Assembly (NCBI GenBank): GCA_003427395.1
Contig: BFEA01000041.1
Coordinates: forward strand, 2,086,681-2,111,728
DNA from: Chara braunii
Taxonomy: Eukaryota; Streptophyta; Charophyceae; Charales; Characeae
Direction: 5' to 3'
DNA: 25,048 nucleotides
A model generated the notes under the pieces. The model was not told the DNA's origin, did no database searches, and saw nothing but the letters and a program-made list of their open reading frames with translations. The translations under genes and the position numbers were made by a program. Below are positions 1 through 8,501 of this stretch, one piece after another (position 1 is the stretch's first letter; every line of letters starts with the position of its first letter).

Positions 1-163
1 TCAATAGTGAATGTACAGGGCCACATGGAGTAAAAAGGAAAAAATAGGGAATAAAAAGAAAGACAAAAGGGAGGAAATAAATGAAGGGGGGATATTAAAA
101 AAAAGACCACCTAGTATAAAGAGAATCCTAATTTAATAGTGAATGTACAGGGCCACATGGAGT
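1..163. repeat. ~31-bp direct repeat with 132-bp spacing
   Basis: A segment beginning caatagtgaatgtacaggg at the left edge recurs at 133-163 as a near-identical copy (one early base differs). The intervening 100 bases are A-rich and featureless. The repeat probably continues to the left of the window, so it may be one unit of a longer tandem array. Function unknown. Confidence 0.85.
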
Positions 164-167
164 CGAT

Positions 168-290
168 GGACCTCGGTCCACTACTCATGACATGCACAAA
201 TGACAGAAAATCGTGGCAGTGTATCTTTCTGTGTTCTAGTGGAAGATTCACTCTCGTTTTGAACATTTGAAGAGTAGTGGAGCGAGGCCC
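168..290 (-). mobile_element. MITE-like element, GGGCCTCG family, copy 1
   Basis: Terminal inverted repeats are visible: ggacctcggtccactactc on the left and gagtagtggagcgaggccc on the right. The interior, read on the minus strand, has the motif ctagaacacagaaagataca and matches the copies at 2669-2783, 3004-3123 and 5920-6073. At 123 bp with no coding capacity it is a non-autonomous DNA element. The flanking trinucleotides (gat, agt) do not form a convincing target duplication, so this copy is probably old. Confidence 0.75.
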
Positions 291-454
291 AGTATGTTGA
301 AAATGCAACCACTTCCCTTGATGGAGACTTCAGAGAGCAATCGCACAAACATGTTAAAAGTAATGACCCACTGGGTGAGACCGAAAAGAGATTAAAAAAA
401 GAAGAAGAATACTAACGGATACGAATGGAGCAAACTGATTTCTGTGGCAAAAGT

Positions 455-610
455 TCTCCTCTAAACCCCTCAGCTCGCGGGGAACCTACGACTAATAAAC
501 AATGTAGACATTATCACCACTCGCAGCAAATTTCTCCCTTTTAACCCCCCCCGGCTCCCGGGGAACCGACCCCTAGTAAACAATGTATGTAGACATTATC
601 ACCACTCGAG
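455..610 (+). repeat. Tandem duplication, ~82-bp unit, two copies
   Basis: Both units carry a C/G-rich block ending in ggggaacc, then ctaRtaaacaatgta, then gacattatcaccactcg. The second unit (537-610) has a 4-bp insertion (tatg) relative to the first. Units are visibly diverged. No coding signal. Confidence 0.8.
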
Positions 611-667
611 AGACAATCCACCTTGTCTCTAGAATTAGGAATCCCACAAAGCTCAGCCAACCGGCCT

Positions 668-778
668 ACCGTCTTCACCTCAATAGAATGCCTGGTAATT
701 TTTGCCGTATCTGGGCTGAAGTTGTGCCAAATACAGCTATAATGACCAGGTGTTCTATTCGGGTGAAGAAGTGAGCCG
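668..778 (+). mobile_element. MITE-like hairpin element, CTACYGTCTTC family
   Basis: The left arm gtcttcacctcaatagaatg is nearly complementary to the right arm cctggtgttctattcgggtgaag when folded back, so most of this ~110 bp can form one long imperfect hairpin. The interior (ccaaatacagctataatga) matches the segment next to the U6 pseudogene at 24.1 kb, and the left end resembles the element at 5563-5673. It is probably a non-autonomous, Stowaway-like DNA element, although this copy's target duplication is unclear. Confidence 0.65.
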
Positions 779-928
779 AGTCCAAACACCAGTGAACTGT
801 TAGAAATACGGACGGAAAGTTCAATTTCGGATTTGGTAAGATGAATAGAGAAATTTATTCGGAATTATTGTTCTCTGTCCTGTCATGCTCGATATGTGGG
901 TAGATAGCATGGGGTATGTAGGCAGTTA

Positions 929-1545
929 GGCTCGGACCCCACTGGCTGGCGGTCGCTGGCCGCCAGCTGGTGGAAGAAATGTTTTGAGACCCCACTGCTG
1001 GAGGCGAACGCAAGCACTTTTGTTTCCAATCTGCCCACCTCCGCTTTTATTGCACACCAACCAATCTGCGAGCCTCCTTTCCACGCGGGATGGCTGGTAT
1101 GCTGGCCAACGTCTAGAGTCCGCCAGCATACCAGCCATCCCGTGCGGAAAGGAGGCATGGGGATTGGTTGGTGTGCTAAAAAAGTGGAGGCAAACTTGCC
1201 TGAAAAGGTGAAATCTTCCTTATTGGGTAACAGAAACCTCGGGAAGTGCCAAAAATTGCTGTGGCAGTGGGGTCCCATTTCGCTTGCCCATTCCCATCGG
1301 CTACGAGCTTACCAGCCATCCCATGCAGAAAGGAGGCATGGGGATTGGTTGGTGTGCTAAAAAAGTGGAGGCAAACTTGCCCGAAAGGCAAAATCTTCCT
1401 TATCGGGTAACAGAAAGCTCGGGAAGTGCCAAAAATTGCTGTGGCAGTCGGGTCCCATTTCGCTAGCCCATTCCCATCTGCTACGATTTGTGCTGGCGGA
1501 TGCTTTCCTGGCCACCAGCTACCGCCAGCCAATGGGGTCCCAGCC
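929..1545. mobile_element. Foldback DNA element, PIF/Harbinger (Tourist-like), TTA target duplication
   Basis: The left end ggctcggaccccactggctg and the right end cagccaatggggtcccagcc are inverted repeats of about 24 bp that extend imperfectly to ~40 bp (tggctggcgg...ccgccagcc). The element is flanked by TTA at 926-928 and 1546-1548. A 3-bp TTA/TAA duplication with GG-starting inverted ends is typical of the PIF/Harbinger superfamily, so that assignment is inference from general knowledge. The interior is a large palindrome (arms about 1034-1105 and 1121-1196) followed by a ~180-bp tandem duplication of the right arm. There is no transposase, so it is non-autonomous. Confidence 0.75.
1125..1486 (+). 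repeat. ~180-bp tandem duplication inside the foldback element
   Basis: Units 1125-1307 and 1308-1486 share blocks such as ggaggcatggggattggttg, aaaaaagtggaggcaaactt and gtgccaaaaattgctgtggc with only scattered substitutions. The left half of the element (930-1112) holds one related copy in inverted orientation. The likely history is a simple two-arm foldback element whose right arm was later duplicated. Confidence 0.9.
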
Positions 1546-1776
1546 TTAGTGTGAGGTCAAAAGAAAAGAGAAGTAAGAAAATCCGAATTACATGGGGGCC
1601 GAAAGTGAAAGCAAAGAAAACCAACAGATCTCTCTCTTCTGTTGATACGAGCAAGGTAATGCCAATTCTAGATTTTGAGCCACTAGTACTTCTTAAATTT
1701 GTGCCTGTTAACAAGCCACAATTTTAGGAAATCTATTGGCCACTACAAGAGCGCTGGCTCAGCAAAGAAGGGTGAT

Positions 1777-1805
1777 AAGTACTGGGGGTGTAAACCACCG
1801 TTATG
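1777..1805 (+). mobile_element. Abutting TTAA-family element ends (degenerate)
   Basis: The string aagtactgggggtg resembles the right end of the ACCACCAGTAC family (aagtactggtggt) and is followed directly by taaaccaccg, a left end. The shared junction tetranucleotide is GTAA instead of TTAA. This looks like two old elements meeting head to tail; their distal ends could not be located by eye. Confidence 0.4.
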
Positions 1806-1889
1806 TTGCCTAGCCGTTTTTCTCCAGTGCGGTTGCATGTGCTTGTTTTTTTTTGAAGACTGAATTATAAGGTCTCGGTAGACACTCCT

Positions 1890-2380
1890 CGAAAACTGAT
1901 TTCCAAGGATTTGGGCGCCTTTCCATGTCTTTGAAATATGATCCTTTGAAAGAAAAAGTGAAATCAGTCCAAGGATGCATCCTTGAGTTTCTTTTTTCTT
2001 TCAGTTTTTTTGACACAGACACTCCCTCCAGTGCTGGTGGTGCTGGTATAAGCAGACAACGCTAGCATCTGGGGAGTGGCTCCATCTATTGGTGGGGAGC
2101 ATCACCTGCTGGAAAACGGGTACAGCGTCCCTTGTACAGAATGGTTCAGCAAAAAATTAGAAAATTCAGAAGAAAAGTGAATAAAGTATTTGGAAAACGC
2201 CTGCCAGCATTGATTACTCTGGATTCCAACCTGCATCCTTAAGTTTCGAGGATGAGACAACCAAGAATTTTGGCGTCTTTCCATGTGTTCATGAACTGAG
2301 ATCCGTGAAATAAAAGTGATTGTCCATGAACCAAGATTTATGCTCGAGTTTCAAGGGTGAGACTACCGTTTTGTTTTGAT
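1890..2380 (+). repeat. Diverged dispersed and tandem repeat block
   Basis: Two diverged copies share the phrases gcgYctttccatgt, gatcc(g/t)tgaaa..aaagtga, and gcatcctt(g/a)agttt with a following gaggRtgagac. They lie at roughly 1895-2000 and 2215-2370. Between them, 2084-2139 carries the tctattggtg...cctgctggaaa motif that recurs at 7141-7200 and 24395-24455. No gene was seen. Confidence 0.55.
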
Positions 2381-2452
2381 TGTCAAAGAAAACCTTGCGA
2401 GGTTCCTTGAGAAGTCGTTTCGGAATGGAGACGGCAGCCTATCTGTGGCCAT

Positions 2453-2664
2453 GTCCTATTGGCTAAAAACCTGAAGCAGAACGTTTTTGTTTTCTTTTTG
2501 TGCATGATTACTTTCTCAAGGAGTCCTCCTTGGAAGCAAATTATGATTCGTGGTGGCGGCCTATTGGCCGAAAGCCTGAAGCAGAATGATAACAGGAATC
2601 GAAAAAAGAGGAATGATAACAGGAATGGAAAGAAGCGGAATGATAACAGGAACGGAAATCGAGG
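2453..2664 (+). repeat. 27-bp minisatellite (three units) plus a 108-bp spaced repeat
   Basis: Units 2584-2610, 2611-2637 and 2638-2664 all start gaatgataacaggaa and are 27 bp long. A separate phrase, cctattggc..aaa.cctgaagcagaa, occurs at 2455 and again at 2561, about 108 bp apart. Both spacings are multiples of three, so the plus-strand frame reads a 9-residue repeat of the type NDNRNGKKR. The surrounding 82-codon frame has no recognisable domain and no convincing gene structure, so I treat it as a repeat and not as coding. Confidence 0.8.
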
Positions 2665-2668
2665 GCAT

Positions 2669-2783
2669 AGGCCCTCACTGCACTGCGCACCGAATGTCCG
2701 AAATTGAGAACGAATCTTTCCGCTAGAACATGGGTAAATACACTTATGTTTGTTGTCTTTTGTGCATGCAGTGAGTACTGGAG
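2669..2783 (+). mobile_element. MITE-like element, GGGCCTCG family, copy 2 (degenerate)
   Basis: The interior tttccgctagaacatgggta and the following gttgtcttttgtgcatgcag align with the copy at 3004-3123. The ends (aggccctcactgcactgcg on the left, gcagtgagtactggag on the right) are still recognisable inverted repeats but strongly mutated. No target duplication was identified. Confidence 0.65.
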
Positions 2784-3003
2784 CTTTGGACGTGATTGCA
2801 GTTGTTGTTAGCGTTTTCACACACACACAAAAAAGAAACGTGCAGTCTTAATCTGCTTGCTGTCAGATTCATCCTGGAAAGTTGGTGGGCTTTTTGTTTT
2901 GTGTTTCCCTGGAAAACATCACTGGGCCTGCCTTGCATCCGGTGTGGTTGGAGCCTGGCCACACTACGCATTAGTGCGTCTTCCCGCGGATGCCGGGAAG
3001 GTA

Positions 3004-3123
3004 GGGCCTCGTTGCACTGCTCTCGAAATGTGCAAAACGAGAGTGCATCTTCCGCTAGAACATGGAAAGATACACCAGCATGATTTGTCTTTTGCGCGTG
3101 TCGAGAGTAGTGGAACGAGGACC
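3004..3123 (+). mobile_element. MITE-like element, GGGCCTCG family, best copy
   Basis: The element is 120 bp with inverted ends gggcctcgttgcactgctc and gagtagtggaacgaggacc. The trinucleotide GTA flanks it on both sides (3001-3003 and 3124-3126), a candidate 3-bp target duplication. The interior motif ccgctagaacatggaaagat is shared with three other copies in the window. There is no coding capacity. The 3-bp duplication and GGG-starting ends would fit a PIF/Harbinger-type MITE, but the duplication is not the usual TTA/TAA. Confidence 0.8.
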
Positions 3124-3126
3124 GTA

Positions 3127-4164
3127 CTCTCGCATTTCTTCCGTTTTGTGAGTACTGAGCCCAATGGGTCTCCCTGCACCCCTCACCAAGTGTGAAAAAG
3201 ACAAAGTAGTGTGTTCACCTCTCTGCACCCTAAGAAAAAGATGAAAATATGGCAAGTGGGGAGCGCATCTCACGCATTTGGTGATGAGGTGCAGCGAGAC
3301 CTACTGAGAGGAGCGGGGCTCTGCAGCTGTCCATTGGTGTGGCCGCGGCCTTTGGTGCGGTTCCACCTTCCCGGAAATCAGGTCATTCTGAAATTGTGGT
3401 CAGATGCATCCAACCCTCCACCTAGATCGGTTTCTGAAATGCAGAATCTGAGTAAGTATGACCTCGCCTCTGGCCATTCCTATTTGGGATATTTCTTTGT
3501 GTTCGGTTTTGCCCTCATTTCTTGATCTTTGGACAGTGTACGTATTGTGGTTAGGAGGGCCTGGTTGCACTACTCGCCATCTGCCACAGTTCGGATGCAT
3601 GGCAAGCGAAAGAAATGAAAATCAAGGCCATTTGGTGGTGTGGTTGCAATTAGGGGTTGATCTGACTAGGTTCTTTTAGGTACGAGTCGAAAAAGTAACG
3701 AAAAAGATGGGACTGCGTCGGGCAGAATGGAAAAGGAAAAATTGCTTCCCACACACCCTGCAAACAGGAACTTCCACGATTGACGTGCCATTTGGACGCG
3801 TGGTTGCCATCACTCCCCACTATTCACTTCCACATAAAAGGGTAAAGGTTTTGGCTTCTGGATCCCCAGCCGCTAAACCGAGAAATAGGCAAGTTGTTTG
3901 TGGAGGGGTCGCAAGGGAGACCCTCCACAAATGTGTGGGAGAGTGTTGGTCATTGGCACTGCTGCTACTCAAGGGGGGTGTGGGGGAAGTAGATGGGCAG
4001 TGCAGCTAATGGCAAAATGCCCGGCATTTGCATGAGATGGCCCCCTCCACCGGCGGCCCCACCCTACTTTCTGACCACCGCTGATTAGGGCGGGGGGCAA
4101 CATACACCCCCTTAATTGTTAGAGGTAGCTATGCTTGCAGGGGTCCATTTAGAGCCTTAAGGAG
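3127..4164. other. No gene seen; isolated element end and one hairpin
   Basis: This kilobase has no recognisable gene. At 3558-3576 gggcctggttgcactactc matches one end of the GGGCCTCG family without a partner. At 3897-3933 tttgtggagggg..ccctccacaaa forms a stem of about 11 bp with a purine-rich loop. Around 3448-3456 ctgagtaagta looks like a strong 5' splice site, but no coding exon could be established upstream. A G/C-rich stretch follows at 4020-4110. Confidence 0.5.
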
Positions 4165-4169
4165 TAGTA

Positions 4170-4215
4170 GTAGGTAGATAGTGAAAGGTGAAATTGAGAG
4201 AAAAATATAGTAGAT
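4170..4215 (+). repeat. Dispersed motif taggtagRtagtg, copy 1
   Basis: The phrase taggtagatagtgaaagg followed by gagagaaaaatatag matches 16117-16155 and 19543-19583 in order and spacing. Three copies with similar downstream A-rich tails suggest the remains of a dispersed repeat family of unknown type. Confidence 0.5.
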
Positions 4216-4470
4216 AGTTGGGAACACACCACACTCTGCGGCGCATGGAAAACAAAGTCATCGGAAGGTCTCACAGGTGTTCCCCCTGCGAAGTCTGGCC
4301 GGTAAGTCCAACCACGCACCTACTCACCAGACTTGGTGGATGGCGAGCAGTGGCAACTATGTCCTTGTTGTTGCGCTGAGGATAGGTTTTTGTACATGGC
4401 ATACTCACACAGGGTACCCCTTTCTTTTATTTCAAGCAACGGGGCCTAGTGCTGTAGACAATATTACTTC

Positions 4471-4680
4471 ACCAGGAAACAGGCCTGGCCTCCCTTACAA
4501 CAAGTGGGCGAGGCGCTCTGACCAAGCCCACAGGGTATCTTTTTGAAGCAGTGTGGACGTATTATGGTACCGGGAAATGGGCCTGGCCTCCTGTACAACA
4601 ATGAGAAGGGCCCTCTGCCATGGACGAGGCACTTCTGCTAAGCCCGCAGGGTACCTTTTTGGAGTGTGGACACAGTTCTA
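4471..4680 (+). repeat. Tandem duplication, ~98-105-bp unit, two diverged copies
   Basis: Both units contain gggaaa..ggcctggcctcc, tacaacaa, gaggc.cttctg, aagcccRcagggta and tctttttg..gtgtggac in the same order. The second unit has extra bases around 4600-4620. No coding signal. Confidence 0.8.
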
Positions 4681-5342
4681 TGCAGGTTCATCTTGCAAAG
4701 TTTGTGTCGGAGTATGCCGCAAGTCTTAGCGACTGAAGCAAGAGTGGAAAGGGTTTCTATCCCCAGAGACATTTTTGAATGAAGGCGGTCGTAATTCTGG
4801 TCAGGTACATCCTGAAATGTAGCTGTGTGTGCCAGATGTAGGACACACGTGAACTGTTCGAATGCAGACCCGAGTTCGAAGCCAGATAATGGAGATGAAT
4901 GAAACCCAACTATTTGTGAATTACCGGGGGCTGGTCAGGTCAATTACAGCATCTCAATGCTGTCACCCTTTTTTCCCAAGGAAAACAAAAGGAGGTAGCT
5001 GTGTGTGACTGTATCCGAAATCTTTACGAGTGCAGGAAAGAGAACCGAAAAACAAAGAGGATCAAGTCTAGCATCTGTTCTGATCAGTTCAGTATCTGGA
5101 AAAAAAAAAGATATGCCAGGCTGCCAGGCAACAGGCAGAAGAAGTGGGTTGAGGGCGCAGCGTGGCGAGTTGTGAATATCTCGCCGGCATGCTTACGTGG
5201 AGGAAGATCGCTGTATTTTTTTCTTTTCTGCGAAGGACTGATCTTTCGGTGTGAGTCGAGTCATGGGGGTATTACGTGGGCAAACGCCCTTGGTTTGTTA
5301 GTTTTTCTTATTTGTATCATTCCCTTCTTGCCCCCCCCCCCA

Positions 5343-5376
<34 letters not shown>

Positions 5377-5560
5377 CCCATTTTCTTCCAATGGCTCGTT
5401 CACTTGAAGGAAGTGTCAACAGCGTTTCTAGTAGTGCATTCATCTATTCGTACGGAGCACCGTACTCACACTGTTACTATGTTAAATGTATCAGAACGCA
5501 TTGTAGCCTAGACCTGGATATACCTGCGCAATTACGAGAAGAATGAATAAACAAAAGTTG
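4681..5560. other. No gene seen; contains a 32-bp poly-C tract
   Basis: No gene could be supported here. The phrase gtagctgtgtgtg occurs at about 4818 and 4995. A C-run at 5331-5341 and a longer one at 5344-5375 account for the only long open frame (a polyproline run within 5001-5546), which is therefore judged an artefact of composition. Runs of this kind are also prone to length errors in assembly. Confidence 0.6.
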
Positions 5561-5562
5561 TA

Positions 5563-5673
5563 CTACTGTCTTCCCCCGAACATGAAGCACCCTCATTTTG
5601 GCTGTATCTGGCCGGAAATATAGCTTGTATACATTCATTTTTAGGGTGGGTTATGCTCGGGGGAAGACGGTAG
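5563..5673 (+). mobile_element. Stowaway-like MITE with TA flanks
   Basis: The ends ctactgtcttcccccga and tcgggggaagacggtag are near-perfect inverted repeats, each flanked by TA (5561-5562 and 5674-5675). Complementarity continues inward (caccctcatttt against a g/t-rich ..aatg..aggtgg block), so the whole element folds as one hairpin. TA duplication plus long inverted ends is characteristic of Stowaway/Tc1-mariner MITEs; the assignment is inferred. A related copy is at 668-778. Confidence 0.8.
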
Positions 5674-5919
5674 TACGCCCTTACCTTGTTGGGCCTTATC
5701 GGTTGCCAGGAAGTTAAATGGCCGAGGTGCAATCAGCTGAGAGGATTGGATACGATGTGTCCTGATGTGGGCGTTTTTCTTGAAAGATGCAGAGAATTGC
5801 GATTGGTATGCTTCTCTGCATGTCTCCCCAAAACTCGTTCGTATTCAGGCACAAATCTAATTCTCTTTGGTAGTGGGACATCACCCGCCCATAGGTTTCA
5901 GGGTCTCCCATTATATTGC

Positions 5920-6073
5920 GGGCCTGTACGTGACACCCTCAACAAAATGTGAACGAATATCCCACTAGAACATGGGATTGAGAGGTAATTGAATTGGTTG
6001 GGCTTAAAAAAAAAAAAAGATACAAGCCATATTTGTTTCTTTTGTGCATGTGGTGAATAGTGGATTGAGGCCC
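5920..6073 (+). mobile_element. MITE-like element, GGGCCTCG family, copy 4 with an insertion
   Basis: The start gggcctgtacgtgacacc and the end gaatagtggattgaggccc are degraded inverted ends of the family. Interior blocks cccactagaacatggga and agatacaagccatatttgt match copies 2 and 3. Between those two blocks lie about 45 extra bases ending in a run of 13 A, which looks like a later insertion into the element. Confidence 0.7.
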
Positions 6074-6833
6074 AATGGCTTACTGATGTGCATGTGCTTT
6101 AGACTATAGCCTAACCTGGATGTATCTGTCCACAATTCCATCCAGAGCTTAGTTGAAAAATCCTTCCATCGTGCGAGTACCCTCATAAAGGCCGACGAGT
6201 CCTGTTTCCTTTTTTGTCTGTTCTTTATTTTTTATGTGCACTAACTTTGCCAGACTCTTTTGATGACCCCTTTCTCCTCGTGGGGCTACCCTTTTGTGTT
6301 TTGTCCCTTCCTCTCTCTACCTCGATATTCTGTAAGCATAATTCAGTCCTCCCACTGCAGCCCCAAATCCTGCCGTCGGCTGTGGGATCACCCTTCATTT
6401 GTAAAACTAAACTATTCTTGTCTTACTTGTTCCTTTACATGTTTATGTTTTAATGTATTTATTGAATTTTATTTCTCCCCTACAGCCACCTTCTAAGACT
6501 AGGGCCGAGGTCACTCTTACTTTTTTCTCTTCTTTTTTTCTACTTTTTTTTCTTTTTTTTCTAAACATCCGTTGGGTGGTGATATGAGAAACCACCTCTA
6601 ACGTATCAGATGATGGCTCTGGCCTATTCCCACTCTTCCCGTGCTGAGTTCATTCTGTATTTTTTTCTTTTCTTTTTTGTAAAACTGGCAGTCAATCTAA
6701 TCTATGCCCCTGAATGAAAGAATCCTGTCCGGGTGAGTTGAACCCCACCTCAGTTCTCAGTGGTCGACAATTGTGGTTTCCCTTCGTTACCTTGGTATTT
6801 GTTCTCTGGAGCTAAGGGGTGTTCCCACCAAAA
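6074..6833. other. No gene seen; T-rich sequence
   Basis: The segment is pyrimidine-rich with several T-runs at 6530-6560 and 6660-6680. No repeat partner or gene was recognised. Confidence 0.5.
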
Positions 6834-6893
6834 CCCGTACGCTTCCGTAGTTGCCCGTACGCTTCCGTAGTTGCCCGTACGCTTTCGTAATCG
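6834..6893 (+). repeat. 20-bp minisatellite, three units
   Basis: The unit cccgtacgcttccgtagttg is repeated at 6834-6853 and 6854-6873 exactly, with a mutated third copy at 6874-6893. The same words recur inside the TTAA element that follows (6951-6972), so the array probably arose by expansion inside an older member of that family. Confidence 0.85.
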
Positions 6894-6916
6894 TTTCCTT
6901 GTGAGCAAGTGGTTAA

Positions 6917-7036
6917 ACGACCAGTACCCACTTAGTCTGATGAACTTAGGCACTTCCGTAGTTGCCCGTACGTTTCCTAAAGTCGCGGCTTGTTTACGGG
7001 CACGACTTTAGGGAGTGCTGAGGAAGTACTGGTGGT
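6917..7036 (+). mobile_element. TTAA-family MITE, 120-bp copy
   Basis: The element starts acgaccagtaccc and ends gaagtactggtggt, flanked by TTAA at 6913-6916 and 7037-7040. Its interior (gatgaacttaggcacttccg, then tttcctaaagtcgcg and gactttagg) matches the copy at 19593-19742 in the same orientation. The preceding gcaagtgg at 6905-6912 may be the right end of a neighbouring older element sharing the same TTAA. No coding capacity. Confidence 0.85.
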
Positions 7037-7140
7037 TTAACAGCAAACTTTTTACTGTTATATTTTTTTAATTGTATACTATCTGTCGGGCATATTTTTT
7101 GGGAGTGATATCAGCTATGACTGCCCCTCAGCCAGCTCCG

Positions 7141-7480
7141 ATCTATTGGTGTCGAGCTTGACCTGCTGGAAACCGGGTCCAGTGTCCCATGTGTACAATT
7201 TCTGAATACTGAGTTAATCAAATTTAGAGTATTTGATAGCGATGACTGTCCTGTGCTTGGCAGGGGGTCTACTGCCAATGTCCATGTGTCAGTAGCGGAT
7301 CTGCCTCTTCAGCCTGTCTCTTGGACGACCAGCGGCTTGTTGCATGTCGTGGCTCAACATCTCACAAATTAGGGGCGATCGGATGGGGAAATGCTTGCTC
7401 GTTGGCAGAGCTGTAGGGGATCTGCGTCTTCGGCCTGTCCTGACATTCAGTGGCCTGCTGCATGTTTTCGTTGTTCAAAC
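7141..7480 (+). repeat. Dispersed motif followed by a ~121-bp tandem duplication
   Basis: At 7141-7200 the phrase atctattggtgtcgagcttg and the following acctgctggaaaccgggtcc match 2084-2139 and, more weakly, 24395-24455. From 7258 a unit containing ggatctgcctcttcagcctg and a later ggc.tg.tgcatgt is repeated about 121 bp on (7418: ggatctgcgtcttcggcctg). No gene was seen. Confidence 0.65.
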
Positions 7481-7576
7481 CCGGACCACATAGCATGATG
7501 AGTTATGGCCTCTTTCTGACGATGCAGATTTGTGCTGCGTTCTATGCCATGTCGGTCTGGTAGGCTGAGTGCGACC

Positions 7577-7630
7577 ACACTTTTTTGTTTTGCCTGGTGC
7601 CATCAGCCATCTTGGTCTTGTAAGAAGACC
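7577..7630 (+). repeat. Dispersed motif ctggtgcc..cagcca, copy 1
   Basis: A T-run followed by gcctggtgccatcagccatc and ttggtc matches 21764-21800, 22722-22760 and 24544-24590. Each copy has the small inverted repeat ggctgg..ccagcc. In the 22.7-kb copy it lies inside a complete TTAA-family element, so the others may be interiors of degraded relatives. Confidence 0.5.
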
Positions 7631-7653
7631 CTCTTAAGTTTGCGGCACGTTAA

Positions 7654-7868
7654 ACCACCAGTGCTTGGCCCATACATTGGCCGCGAGCCCCTCAGTCAAG
7701 TATCGGAGGCCCGAAATGCGATGCCGACCATCCATGAAAATGAACGACGGTGCGTGCTGGCCCCAAAAGTTGTGGCCGTAAATGAGGGGCATGCTTTTTC
7801 CAAGCGGGGCCAAGTACAGGTAAAGTGGACGAGTTGAAAAAAATTGGTGGTGAAATGCACTGGTGGTC
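7654..7868 (+). mobile_element. TTAA-family MITE, 215-bp copy
   Basis: The left end accaccagtgcttggccc and right end gcactggtggtc are inverted repeats with TTAA on both sides (7650-7653 and 7869-7872). Further internal matches to the family include ggccgcgagcccc near the left end and a ggggccaagtac near 7806-7817, which resembles an internal right end. The element may therefore be compound. No transposase. Confidence 0.75.
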
Positions 7869-8257
7869 TTAACCCCCACTGCCCCCGCCTTCAGAAAAAC
7901 TCTCTGGATCATGCATTCTGGGAGTAGCGTGCAGTCAAGGCGTAGGCTTGTTCGCAGGGTAGGTGGGGCCTTGGAGACGGGAAGTGTTACCTCCCTCCTC
8001 ACGGAAATCAGAGCAGTTTCTCACACCCCGTTTGATCTTTATGCCAGGCTGCCGTCTTCATGCTCCACCTTCACATTGAAACCGGTGCACGAATGGTTCC
8101 CCCGCCCACAAAAAAAGGAATATGAATGACCCCATTATGTCAGGCAGCTGCTACGGGGATTTTCAGGAAGAGACAGTGGGTTGAAAACAAAGGGAAACAA
8201 ACTGATGCCTACTCTCACCAGCACTTTCCGGAATGCATAGGGCTGCAATCATGGCCA

Positions 8258-8501
8258 GACCTGGATGGATCTGACTGCAATCATGTCCGGTGCTTTGTGG
8301 GAAATGTCCCAGTGTGAGTACGACTTGACAGTCTATACGAGGTTTAACTGAAGATGCCGGGGAATAACTTTGATGCTGGAAGGACCTGGATGAATCTGAC
8401 TGCGATCACGACCAGAGCTCTATGGAAAAATCCTAGTGTGAGTCTGCCCCGACAGTCTGTAAGGGATGTAGAAACACAAGATGCCGGGGAACTGCTGTGC
8501 A
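8258..8501 (+). repeat. 125-bp tandem duplication, two copies
   Basis: Units at 8258-8382 and 8383-8501 share gacctggatgRatctgactg, gYgatca.g.cc, tcc(c/t)agtgtgagt, gacagtct and aagatgccgggga at constant spacing. Divergence is moderate. No gene was recognised. Confidence 0.85.

Noticed and set aside
3211-3525. 104-codon frame with HLPGNQ, vaguely like a phrase in Helitron/PIF1 helicases, followed by a good 5' splice site
   Set aside because: The similarity is a handful of residues without any helicase motif before or after it. A translated search of 3200-3500 against Helitron proteins would decide.
4810-4900. Possible Pol III B-box (gttcgaatgc) near gtagctgtgtgtg
   Set aside because: The putative A-box does not fit the consensus and no tRNA-like fold exists.
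5001-5546. 181-codon plus-strand open frame with a proline run
   Set aside because: The proline run is the translation of a 32-bp poly-C tract; the rest has no recognisable domain and the tract length is unreliable.
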